From: Paenibacillus sp. BSR1-1
GTDB lineage: Bacteria; Bacillota; Bacilli; Bacillales; Cytobacillaceae
Assembly (NCBI RefSeq): GCF_030403775.1
Contig: NZ_JAQMWQ010000017.1
Span: 60,204-124,203 of the forward strand
Length of the DNA stretch: 64,000 nucleotides
Reading direction: 5' to 3'
Positions within the stretch are counted from its first letter, which is position 1. Each line of letters opens with the position of its first letter. Positions 50,581 to 58,340 of this stretch are shown here, piece by piece. The notes beneath the pieces are model-generated. The model searched no databases and had not been told where the DNA came from. It saw only the letters and a program-made list of their open reading frames with translations. A program made the position numbers and the translations under genes.

Positions 50581-51723
50581 TTATTTTTTCAGACGCGAAA
50601 CCACCTTAGCCGTTTCTTCCGCAGCCTTTATTACTTCTTCCTCTGTTGTGGTGAAGCCAAAGCTGAAACGGATGGAATTGATTAATCGCTCTGATTGTTT
50701 GCCAAACATGGCCACAAGGACATGTGAAGGTTCGATTGAGCCAGCCGTGCAGGCTGAGCCGCTCGAAACAGCGATACCTGCTAAATCAAGATTCACCAGC
50801 ATCGCTTCTACGCTTGTCCCCGGAAAGCTTAAGTTTAATACATGCGGCAGCGAATTTTCAAGCAATCCGTTTACCTCAAACTCAACCTCTAAATCCCGAA
50901 GCTTTCGCAGAAGGGTTTCTTTTAACCCAAAATACTTATCACGTTTTGTGGAGCGCTCTTCATTTGATACGATGACGGCTTCATGAAAGCCAGCAATGGA
51001 CGCAACATTTTCTGTTCCTGCCCGTCTTTTTCTCTCCTGCTCCCCGCCAAAAATACGAGGGGAAATTTTTACGTCTGCACTTGAAAAAAGAAAGCCCATT
51101 CCTTTTGGGCCATTGATTTTATGAGCAGAAACGGATAATAAGTCAATCATACATTCACTTACATCAATGTCCTCTACTCCATATGCCTGAACCGCATCGG
51201 TGTGAAATTTCGCTTGATGGTCTTTTAATAGTTGTCCGATTTCCTTGATTGGCTGAATGGTGCCTACCTCGTTATTGCCATACATGACAGAAACCAAGAT
51301 TGTGTCCTCCCTCAAAGCGGTTCGGAGTTCATCAATCGAAATTCGCCCTGTTTCATCGACAGGTAAATAAGTAACCTCAAAGCCCATTTTTTCTAGTTTT
51401 TTACAAGCATGAAGAACAGCATGATGTTCAATTTGTGTGGTGATAATATGTTTCCCATTTTTCTGGTAGCTCTCAGCCACACTGAATAAGGCCAAATTAT
51501 CGGCTTCGGTACCCCCGCTTGTAAAAATAATCTCGTTTTCCTTCGCTCCAATGCTTTTAGCTAACGCTGCCCGTGCAAGGTCAATATGATGGCGGGCTTC
51601 CCTTCCAAAGGAATGAATGCTGGAAGGATTTCCAAAAGTTGAGTTCATGACTTCGAGCATTCTTTCCACAACCCGTGGATGCATAGGAGATGTCGCGGCA
51701 TGGTCGAGATAGATTCGTTCCAT
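50581..51723 (-). CDS. Cysteine desulfurase (YrvO, IscS/NifS family)
   Basis: PLP enzyme that takes sulfur from cysteine. 380 residues; PLP lysine in SVSAHKINGPKGMGF and the persulfide-forming Cys in SSGSACTAGS. ATG at 51723 after GAAGGTG. Its position directly before mnmA matches yrvO-trmU of B. subtilis, where it supplies tRNA thiolation. Confidence 0.94.
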   Translation of the reverse strand: MERIYLDHAATSPMHPRVVERMLEVMNSTFGNPSSIHSFGREARHHIDLARAALAKSIGAKENEIIFTSGGTEADNLALFSVAESYQKNGKHIITTQIEHHAVLHACKKLEKMGFEVTYLPVDETGRISIDELRTALREDTILVSVMYGNNEVGTIQPIKEIGQLLKDHQAKFHTDAVQAYGVEDIDVSECMIDLLSVSAHKINGPKGMGFLFSSADVKISPRIFGGEQERKRRAGTENVASIAGFHEAVIVSNEERSTKRDKYFGLKETLLRKLRDLEVEFEVNGLLENSLPHVLNLSFPGTSVEAMLVNLDLAGIAVSSGSACTAGSIEPSHVLVAMFGKQSERLINSIRFSFGFTTTEEEVIKAAEETAKVVSRLKK

Positions 51724-51768
51724 AAATACACCTTCATTCAAAATAATTCTCTATTATTACCATTCACC

Positions 51769-52191
51769 TTAAATGTAAAACATATAACCTTCTTCTGGTT
51801 CTTGATCTTCACTGTGGCTCGCTAGGTCTTCTAATGTCGTATTATCTAAAACGTCTTTAATCGCATCACGAATACGAATCCACAGCTCACGCTTGGCAGG
51901 TTCTTCATCTTCAATCCCCTCTACAGGCGTAATCGGACCTTCAAGGACACGAATAACATCCCCTGCAGTAATTTTTGAAGGAATATCTGAGAGAATATAG
52001 CCGCCATAAGCACCCCTGATACTCCTAACTAAACCGGCATTTCGTAATGGAGCGATTAATTGTTCTAAATAATGTTCTGACAGTTCATTGGCCTGGGCAA
52101 TTGTTTTTAAAGAAGTAGGACCTTCACCGTGTTTTTTAGCAAGCTCAATCATAATCGTCAAGCCATAACGTCCCTTTGTTGAAATCTTCAT
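51769..52191 (-). CDS. cymR: Rrf2-family cysteine metabolism repressor CymR
   Basis: 140 residues with an N-terminal winged helix-turn-helix (KISTKGRYGLTIMIELAKKHG, NELSEHYLEQLIAPLRNAGL). Unlike IscR it has no cluster-binding cysteines. In B. subtilis CymR with CysK represses sulfur-uptake and cysteine-synthesis operons, including the mtnN-mccA-mccB operon. ATG at 52191 after GGGGTG. Upstream of yrvO-mnmA; divergent from rarA. Confidence 0.94.
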   Translation of the reverse strand: MKISTKGRYGLTIMIELAKKHGEGPTSLKTIAQANELSEHYLEQLIAPLRNAGLVRSIRGAYGGYILSDIPSKITAGDVIRVLEGPITPVEGIEDEEPAKRELWIRIRDAIKDVLDNTTLEDLASHSEDQEPEEGYMFYI

Positions 52192-52343
52192 TATTAGCAC
52201 CCCTATGTTTTAATATCTATATTTAAGAAAATCCTCAGTAAATTAATAGGCATTAAAATTATATCATATTCTTCTTTAATATGCTTTTGGGATAGAAAAT
52301 GGTATCGTTATGGTAAGTGATTTCTTATGTTGGAGAGATGAAC

Positions 52344-53612
52344 ATGCAGCAAAAACCTTTAGCATTTCGGATGCGTCCCAGAACGATTGAAGAAATTGTC
52401 GGCCAGCAGCATTTAGTAGGCAACGATAAAATTATTGCGAGAATGGTAAAAGCGAAACAGCTGACATCAATGATTTTATATGGACCGCCAGGGATCGGCA
52501 AAACCTCTATTGCCAGCGCCATCGCTGGCAGCACGAAATATGCATTTCGAACTTTAAATGCCGTAACCAATAATAAAAAGGACATGGAAATTGTCGCAGC
52601 AGAGGCGAAAATGTCCGGGAAAGTAATCCTTCTCCTCGACGAAGTCCATCGTTTAGATAAAGCAAAACAGGATTTTTTATTACCCTACCTAGAAAACGGG
52701 ATGATTACCTTAATTGGCGCGACAACCAGCAATCCTTATTTTGCGATTAATCCAGCGATCCGGAGCCGATGTCAAATTTTCGAACTCAAGCCGTTAACAC
52801 CAGTTGAAATTAAACAGGCTTTGAAACGGGCACTTGAGGATGCAGAGCGGGGCTTTGGACGATTAAAGGTGGAGGTTTCAGATGAAGCACTGCAGCATTT
52901 TGCACAGGCATCGGGCGGTGACGTGAGAAGCTCGTTAAACGCACTGGAATTAGCGGTTCTTTCAACAGATAAAGATGCGGAGGATGTTATTCATATCGAT
53001 GTGGCCACAGCAGAAGAGTGCTTGCAAAAGAAAAGCTTAGTTGCCGATAAAGATGGGGATGAACATTATGATGTCCTCTCGGCTTTTCAAAAATCAATCC
53101 GCGGCAGTGACGTCAATGCGGCCCTGCATTATCTTGGGAGGTTAATTGAAGCAGGCGACTTGGTCAGTATAAGCAGGCGCTTGATTGTTATTGCTTATGA
53201 GGATGTCGGGCTTGCCAACCCGCAAGCGGGAGCAAGGACCTTAGCTGCCATTGAAACAGCAGAACGAATCGGTTTCCCTGAAGCAAGGATTCCCTTAGCA
53301 AATGCCGTAATTGAGCTGTGCTTGTCACCTAAGTCCAACTCTGCAGTTTTAGCGATTGAAGCAGCCCTTGAAGATATTAGAAAAGGAATCGTTGGAGAAG
53401 TGCCGGACCATCTGCGTGATGCCCACTATAAAGGCGCAAAAGAGCTTGGCAGAGGAATCGGCTACAAATATCCTCATGACTTTGAAACCGGCTGGGTGCC
53501 TCAGCAATACTTACCGGACAGACTAAAAAATAAACAATACTATCAACCTAAGAAAACAGGGAAATTTGAGCAGGCATTTGCGACTGTTTATGAGAAATTA
53601 ATGCGAAAATAG
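52344..53612 (+). CDS. rarA: Replication-associated recombination protein RarA (MgsA)
   Basis: AAA+ ATPase acting at stalled replication forks, related to clamp-loader subunits. 422 residues; Walker A YGPPGIGKTS, Walker B LLLDEVHR, sensor GATTSNPYFAINPAIRSR, and the C-terminal oligomerisation domain (YKYPHDFETGWVPQQYLP). ATG at 52344 with GGAGAG upstream; earlier in-frame codons are possible but lack spacing. Confidence 0.96.
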   Translation: MQQKPLAFRMRPRTIEEIVGQQHLVGNDKIIARMVKAKQLTSMILYGPPGIGKTSIASAIAGSTKYAFRTLNAVTNNKKDMEIVAAEAKMSGKVILLLDEVHRLDKAKQDFLLPYLENGMITLIGATTSNPYFAINPAIRSRCQIFELKPLTPVEIKQALKRALEDAERGFGRLKVEVSDEALQHFAQASGGDVRSSLNALELAVLSTDKDAEDVIHIDVATAEECLQKKSLVADKDGDEHYDVLSAFQKSIRGSDVNAALHYLGRLIEAGDLVSISRRLIVIAYEDVGLANPQAGARTLAAIETAERIGFPEARIPLANAVIELCLSPKSNSAVLAIEAALEDIRKGIVGEVPDHLRDAHYKGAKELGRGIGYKYPHDFETGWVPQQYLPDRLKNKQYYQPKKTGKFEQAFATVYEKLMRK

Positions 53613-53613
53613 G

Positions 53614-53656
53614 AAAAAAGGTGTCAGGCAACATTGGATCATGCCTGACACCTTTT
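53614..53656. terminator. Bidirectional terminator with the GGTGTCAGGCA repeat
   Basis: AAAAAAGGTGTCAGGCA and TGCCTGACACCTTTTT form a stem with A/T flanks, between convergent rarA and the ABC permease gene. The stem core is the same as the palindrome ends at 28280-28322. Confidence 0.92.
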
Positions 53657-53660
53657 TCTG

Positions 53661-54611
53661 TTAAGCTGCTACGTCACGTTTTTTGAAAACGAAGAAGGCA
53701 AAGAATTGGAAGACGACAAAATAGAGCAGCAGCATGAGGATGGAGAATGTCAACGTCATCCCTTCCACCATTGGCGTGCCTTCAAAATATTGCATTAAAT
53801 CGGTATTGGCAAATAGGATGTATTTCGCCCAAGAAAATTTCAATGACAATAAAGCTGTGAATTGATCCCCGGTAAATAATAAGAACAGTGATAGACCGAT
53901 AGCCAGCGAACTATTGCGGAACACAGATGAAATCATAAATGCCATCGTAACTAACATTATCATTTTGATCGAGTTTAGACCGTAATAGATTAATAAGTGA
54001 ACGACAATATTTTGTTCAGTAACCTGGCCATTATTATAATTCAAATATGGAACGGCATTCTCTGGTGTCCCAAATAAAATGGCTCCTAGCACCATCGAAA
54101 AAACAAATAGAATCCCAAGCATAAACAGGGCAAACATTAAAACGGTTAAATATTTCGAGGTAAGGATTTTCGTCCGATTAATCGGCCTGATTAGCAGCAG
54201 TTTAATGGTTCCCCAATTAAATTCACTGGCAACAATTCCAGCAGAGACGATAATGGTAAATAAACCTGCTAAAATAATGAGCTCTGATGCATCTTTGACA
54301 AAGGACCAAACATTATATTTTTCATGCGGATTTAGATGATGCTTGATTCGATAATCATTGATGGCGATTTCTTTTTGATAAAATTTCTTTTCTATTTTGG
54401 TTTGACTTTGATCCATCTGCTTCTTTAATGCATCATTTTCCTGCTGCAAGGTTTGCTCCCACTTTTTATCAACAGCTGCTTTGCTGTTTGTATCTTGATA
54501 CTTAAAGAAGATCCCAACAATAATAGTAATAGCGATCAAGATGGCCATCATTACATACGTACCGGGCCGTTTAAATATTTTCATCCATTCATTTTTGATT
54601 AAATTAAGCAT
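53661..54611 (-). CDS. ABC-2 type transporter permease
   Basis: 316 residues, about six membrane helices, the first at residues 18-35, followed by a large charged extracytoplasmic loop with coiled-coil character (about 40-110). The type resembles bacteriocin/antibiotic exporters and Na+ efflux permeases; substrate not identifiable. It overlaps the ATPase gene by eight bases. No resistance or regulator genes adjoin it. Confidence 0.88.
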   Translation of the reverse strand: MLNLIKNEWMKIFKRPGTYVMMAILIAITIIVGIFFKYQDTNSKAAVDKKWEQTLQQENDALKKQMDQSQTKIEKKFYQKEIAINDYRIKHHLNPHEKYNVWSFVKDASELIILAGLFTIIVSAGIVASEFNWGTIKLLLIRPINRTKILTSKYLTVLMFALFMLGILFVFSMVLGAILFGTPENAVPYLNYNNGQVTEQNIVVHLLIYYGLNSIKMIMLVTMAFMISSVFRNSSLAIGLSLFLLFTGDQFTALLSLKFSWAKYILFANTDLMQYFEGTPMVEGMTLTFSILMLLLYFVVFQFFAFFVFKKRDVAA

Positions 54612-55530
54612 GAGTTGCTGCCTCCTTTTCTTTCGTAACTTCCAGGAAGCGATCCTCTAATGTTTTGGCAACTTCTTTTATCCCAAAAACCTGGATATCC
54701 TCATTTACCAATATTTTAACTAATGGAGGAATTTCTTCTTTTGAAACCTCAAGGGAAATACCATTTCGTGAACGGGTAGCTCTAATATTAGGATAGTTTG
54801 TTTGAATAAGTGCTAAGGCTTTGTCGCTTGGAACTACCTCTAATTCATAGGTGCTTTCAGTACTCTGGACGAATTCCTGAACTAGTTGTACATCAATCAA
54901 TTTACCGTTTTGAATAATTCCGATTCGGTCGCACATCATTTCCATTTCAGATAGAAGATGGCTTGAGACGATGACGGCCATATTTTTTTCACGGGCCAGC
55001 AGGCGTACATAATCCCGGATTTCTCTTATGCCTGCAGGGTCTAATCCGTTTGTTGGCTCATCAAGGATTAATACTTGGGGGTCATGCAATAAACATTGTG
55101 CGAGCCCTAATCTCTGCCTCATCCCAAGTGAGTAGGTTTTTACTTTGTCATTAATCCGGTCGGTTAACCCGACAAGTTCTACTGTTTCAGCTATTTTTTC
55201 CTTAGTGATTCCTTTGATCATTCTGGCATAATGCACCAAATTTTGATAACCGGTTAAAAATTTATACATTTCAGGGTTTTCTACGATGGCGCCTACATGT
55301 CTAACTGCATCTTCAAATTGCGTTCTAATGCTTGCCCCATCAATTGTGATATCCCCTGAAGTGATTCCCATCAGGCCGACAATCATCCGAATGGTTGTCG
55401 TTTTCCCCGCCCCATTTGGGCCTAAAAAACCGAAAACCTCACCTTTATTTACTTGGAAGCTTATATTATCAATAATGGTTCTTCCCTTAATTACTTTGGT
55501 AACATCTCTTAACTCGACAATTTTTTCCAT
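54604..55530 (-). CDS. ABC transporter ATP-binding protein
   Basis: 308 residues: Walker A GPNGAGKTTTIRM, signature YSLGMRQRLGLAQ, Walker B VLILDEPTNGLDPAG and a C-terminal extension typical of ABC-2 exporters (EVVPSDKALALIQ...). ATG at 55530 after GAGGGGAG. Pairs with the overlapping permease gene. Substrate unknown. The 224 bases upstream hold no feature I recognise. Confidence 0.93.
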   Translation of the reverse strand: MEKIVELRDVTKVIKGRTIIDNISFQVNKGEVFGFLGPNGAGKTTTIRMIVGLMGITSGDITIDGASIRTQFEDAVRHVGAIVENPEMYKFLTGYQNLVHYARMIKGITKEKIAETVELVGLTDRINDKVKTYSLGMRQRLGLAQCLLHDPQVLILDEPTNGLDPAGIREIRDYVRLLAREKNMAVIVSSHLLSEMEMMCDRIGIIQNGKLIDVQLVQEFVQSTESTYELEVVPSDKALALIQTNYPNIRATRSRNGISLEVSKEEIPPLVKILVNEDIQVFGIKEVAKTLEDRFLEVTKEKEAATHA

Positions 55531-55754
55531 TTTTTCTCCCCTCTCTACTTGCCAGTTTACCTTATTGTAGAAAAATTTTCCTGCATGAAGGTGTTTTTCT
55601 GAGATTATTATATCTTGATTTAGTTGTTAGAATAAAACGGCTCGAGGATGAATGGGTTCTAGGGCTGGAGACTGAGAATGTTAACAAAACGTTCATTCTT
55701 TATTAACAAAATTATTTTTTATAATGAAATTATGAACTTGAGAGGAAGTGTAAT

Positions 55755-56660
55755 ATGTTTTTAAAGTCCCGTTCACCCTCAATTGAATTGAGGATTCTTC
55801 GCTCATTAAATCCACGGATGTTGTTGTCACCCAAAGAAAGGAAGCGTTATTGGAAACTCGAAAAAGGCTATCAGGGAGAGGTGATGTTTGACCAATTATC
55901 AGCAACCTTTCAAAGTGATAAGTATGTTATCAATGATTTATGCCTTGAGTTTAACAACTCCTTTTTCCAAATCGATACCTTAATCATTTCTCAAGAAACG
56001 CTTTATCCTTTTGAGGTTAAAAACTTTGAAGGGGACTTTTATTATGATTCAGGCAGTTTCTTAACCTTTGGCAATGATGAAATACAGAATCCATTGGATC
56101 AATTAAAAAGGAGTAAATTGCTTCTAGGGCCATTAATCAAAAATCTCGGATATACTTTTCCCCTAGATGGATATGTCAGCTTTGTAAACCCCAAATTCAC
56201 CTTATATCAAGCCCCATTAAACTCACCAATTATTTTTCCGACACAGCTTGAAAGCTTTATAAAAAAATTTGACCAAATTCCTTCAAAATTAAACGGCCTA
56301 CATAAAAAGCTCGCGGACCAATTAATATCTATGCATCTCAATGAAACTCCATATAGCCGGTCAATTTCATATAAATATGAACCACTTAAAAAGGGAATCC
56401 TTTGCCACTTATGCTTTTCATTTATGCATTTGGTCGGTGAAAAGAAATTGGTATGTGAAAAATGTGGGTGCCAGGAAGATGTGGTTTCCGGCGTTTTAAG
56501 AGGCGTCGAGGAGATAAAACTACTTTTTCCTGATATGAAGATTACAACTAAATTGGTGCATGAATGGTGCGGGGTAATTCAGTCTAGAAAGAAGATTAGG
56601 AAGATTCTAATGGAGAATTGTAATCAAATTGGGTATGGTCGATGGTTTTACTATGAATAA
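55755..56660 (+). CDS. NERD domain protein with C-terminal zinc-binding motif
   Basis: 301 residues. The NERD (nuclease-related) domain spans about residues 35-150: GYQGEVMFDQL (Glu), QIDTLIISQETLYPFEVKNFEGD (Asp and E-X-K), consistent with a PD-(D/E)XK-like nuclease fold. A C-terminal CXXC...CXXC pair (CHLCFSF...CEKCGCQ) suggests a zinc ribbon. ATG at 55755 after GAGGAAGTG. Single gene; not among the conserved neighbours, so likely accessory. Its target is unknown. The hairpin array lies just downstream. Confidence 0.88.
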   Translation: MFLKSRSPSIELRILRSLNPRMLLSPKERKRYWKLEKGYQGEVMFDQLSATFQSDKYVINDLCLEFNNSFFQIDTLIISQETLYPFEVKNFEGDFYYDSGSFLTFGNDEIQNPLDQLKRSKLLLGPLIKNLGYTFPLDGYVSFVNPKFTLYQAPLNSPIIFPTQLESFIKKFDQIPSKLNGLHKKLADQLISMHLNETPYSRSISYKYEPLKKGILCHLCFSFMHLVGEKKLVCEKCGCQEDVVSGVLRGVEEIKLLFPDMKITTKLVHEWCGVIQSRKKIRKILMENCNQIGYGRWFYYE

Positions 56661-56684
56661 ATTTGATATTATTCTTATAATTCG

Positions 56685-56716
56685 GTCGTTTAGGATTTAC
56701 CTAAGCGGCTTTTTTC
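56685..56716 (+). terminator. Terminator of the NERD gene
   Basis: GGTCGTTTAGG, ATTTA, CCTAAGCGGC pairs with two G-T wobbles and is followed by TTTTTT. The hairpin array begins right after it. Confidence 0.75.
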
Positions 56717-57090
56717 TACCTTTTTCCTTCTCACTTCAGGTTTTTGGGCACGTAGACTCGTTCTTGGTGACTTTTTTCTTCTTCCTACTGCGGTTTCGGT
56801 CATGTAGACACGGTCTACGTTACCTTTTTCTTACTCCCACCCCAATTTCGGGCACGTAAACATCATCTACGTTACCTTTTTCTCACTCCCACCCGTTTTC
56901 GGGCACGTAGACACCATCTACGTTACCTTTTTCTTACTCCCACCCCGTTTTCGGGCACGTAGACACGGTCTACGTTACCTTTTTCTTACTCCCACCCCGT
57001 TTCCGGTAACGTAGACACGGTCTACGTTACCTTTTTCTTACTCCCACCCCGGTTTCGGGCACGTAGACACGATCTATATTACTTTTTTCC
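56711..57090 (+). repeat. Tandem array of a 52-bp hairpin unit
   Basis: Seven units begin at 56746, 56798, 56850, 56901, 56953, 57005 and 57057 (spacing 52, once 51), preceded by a partial unit. Each unit has an inverted repeat, ideally ACGTAGAC-ACG-GTCTACGT, then TTACCTTTTTCTTACTCCC and ACCCCG/GTTTTCGGGC. The first unit is degenerate; the middle ones nearly identical. It lies between the convergent NERD and tcdA genes and has no open frame with a ribosome site. Units lack unique spacers, so it is not a CRISPR. Confidence 0.92.
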
Positions 57091-57106
57091 CGCCAGAAAA
57101 AGAAAA

Positions 57107-57137
57107 ACCCCCGAACTATACCAGTCCAGGGGCCCAC
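57107..57137 (-). terminator. Terminator of tcdA
   Basis: On the minus strand CCCCTGGACT ... AGTTCGGGGG followed by TTTTTCTTTTT. Confidence 0.8.
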
Positions 57138-57144
57138 AAAAAGT

Positions 57145-57912
57145 CTATTTTTCATCCGACACGCGGGTAATTTTGATATTTTCAAGCAATTCTCTCACCA
57201 CATAGCTTGCCATAATTAAACCGGCAGCGGATGGTACGAAAGCATTAGAGGAAGGAGGCATCTTCGCCTTCCGAATAGCTGCTTGATCATTCCCGACCTC
57301 TTTGCGGACATCTTCCCGAATAACGATAGGGCTTTCATCGGAAAAAACAACCGGAATGCCTTTATGGATTCGTTCCTTACGCAGCTTCGTGCGAATTACC
57401 TTAGCAATTGGATCCGTATGTGTTTTTGAAATATCGGCAATCTGAAAGCGGGTTGGGTCCATTTTATTGGCAGCCCCCATGCTTGAGATAATGGGGATAT
57501 TTCGCTTCAAGCACTCTTTCATTAAATGGATTTTATACATAATGGTATCCGACGCATCAACCACGAAATCCAGGTTATAGCCGAAAATATCTTCATAAGT
57601 TTCCTCGGTATAAAACATTTTAAGAGCGATGACTTCACAATCAGGATTAATATCCTTAATCCGCTCCTCCATGATTTCAACCTTTGGCCGGCCGACAGTT
57701 GAAAGAAGAGCGATAAGCTGTCGATTGACGTTGGTGATATCAACGTCGTCTTTATCGATTAACACTAAGCGCCCGACACCAGAACGGGCAAGTGCTTCGG
57801 CCGCAAACGAACCGACACCGCCAATACCCAGAACTGCAACGGTGCTGCCCTTCATAATATCTAATCCTTCTTTTCCTATCGCAAGCTCATTACGAGAAAA
57901 TTGATGCAGCAT
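57145..57912 (-). CDS. tcdA: tRNA threonylcarbamoyladenosine dehydratase TcdA (YrvM)
   Basis: E1-like enzyme that cyclises t6A at position 37 of ANN-decoding tRNAs, using ATP. 255 residues of the ThiF/MoeB/HesA family: VAVLGIGGVGSFAAEALARSG (nucleotide loop), DITNVNRQ and VVDASDTIMYK. ATG at 57912. Followed by a terminator, preceded by the 6S RNA region; order matches yrvM near aspS. Confidence 0.94.
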   Translation of the reverse strand: MLHQFSRNELAIGKEGLDIMKGSTVAVLGIGGVGSFAAEALARSGVGRLVLIDKDDVDITNVNRQLIALLSTVGRPKVEIMEERIKDINPDCEVIALKMFYTEETYEDIFGYNLDFVVDASDTIMYKIHLMKECLKRNIPIISSMGAANKMDPTRFQIADISKTHTDPIAKVIRTKLRKERIHKGIPVVFSDESPIVIREDVRKEVGNDQAAIRKAKMPPSSNAFVPSAAGLIMASYVVRELLENIKITRVSDEK

Positions 57913-58030
57913 TTATTTTCACTCCAAATGTAAATTCAATTTATATTTATTTTTTCACCATAAAAATATATCATACCCACTCATAAAAACAAGTATTTTT
58001 ATAGGAATTATATAGATACAAGCATAAATA

Positions 58031-58058
58031 AAACCCCCTGCACAATGACAGGAGGTTT
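58031..58058 (-). terminator. Terminator after 6S RNA
   Basis: AAACCCCCTG ... CAGGAGGTTT, read on the minus strand into TTTTATTTATG. Confidence 0.85.
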
Positions 58059-58075
58059 AGCACTCATAAAAATAG

Positions 58076-58277
58076 AAAAGAGTCCCAATGATGCCGTCGC
58101 TAATGATCCCTCGTTTTGATCCCGCATTCAGCAGGGGGGTGTCCTGTTCCCGAAATTATAAGTCCCCTAACTCGTCAAAGAGTGAGGCATTTATGCAATC
58201 AGGAAACTCCAGACTCCCGAATAAATAATGTTCGGTCAAAACTTCAGGTAACACAACGTACATTTCAGGACTCTTTT
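58076..58277 (-). ncRNA. bsrA: 6S RNA (BsrA/6S-1 type)
   Basis: About 202 bases between aspS and tcdA. The ends AAAAGAGTCC and GGACTCTTTT pair perfectly to close a long rod. Both arms can pair around a central region (GGAGTCTGGAGTTTCC...GGGAACAGGACACCCCCC), the form that binds sigma-A RNA polymerase. Location and length match B. subtilis 6S-1 RNA. I did not fold it fully. The remaining stretches of this 428-bp gap are its promoter, terminator and the tcdA leader. Confidence 0.88.
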
Positions 58278-58288
58278 GAATTGACTTT

Positions 58289-58317
58289 ATAATACCATAT
58301 TAAGATTCGTCATTCAA
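58289..58317 (-). promoter_or_regulatory. Sigma-A-type promoter of 6S RNA
   Basis: Minus strand TTGAAT (58312-58317), 17-base spacer, TATTAT (58289-58294). The predicted start near 58282 leaves a few extra 5' bases before the closing stem, in line with known 5' trimming of 6S-1 in B. subtilis. Confidence 0.75.
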
Positions 58318-58340
58318 GGTTTCATGAAAGCGAATTCATG

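Noticed and set aside
56711..57090. CRISPR array
   Set aside because: The units are tandem copies of the whole 52-bp sequence with no unique spacers, and there are no cas genes in the window.
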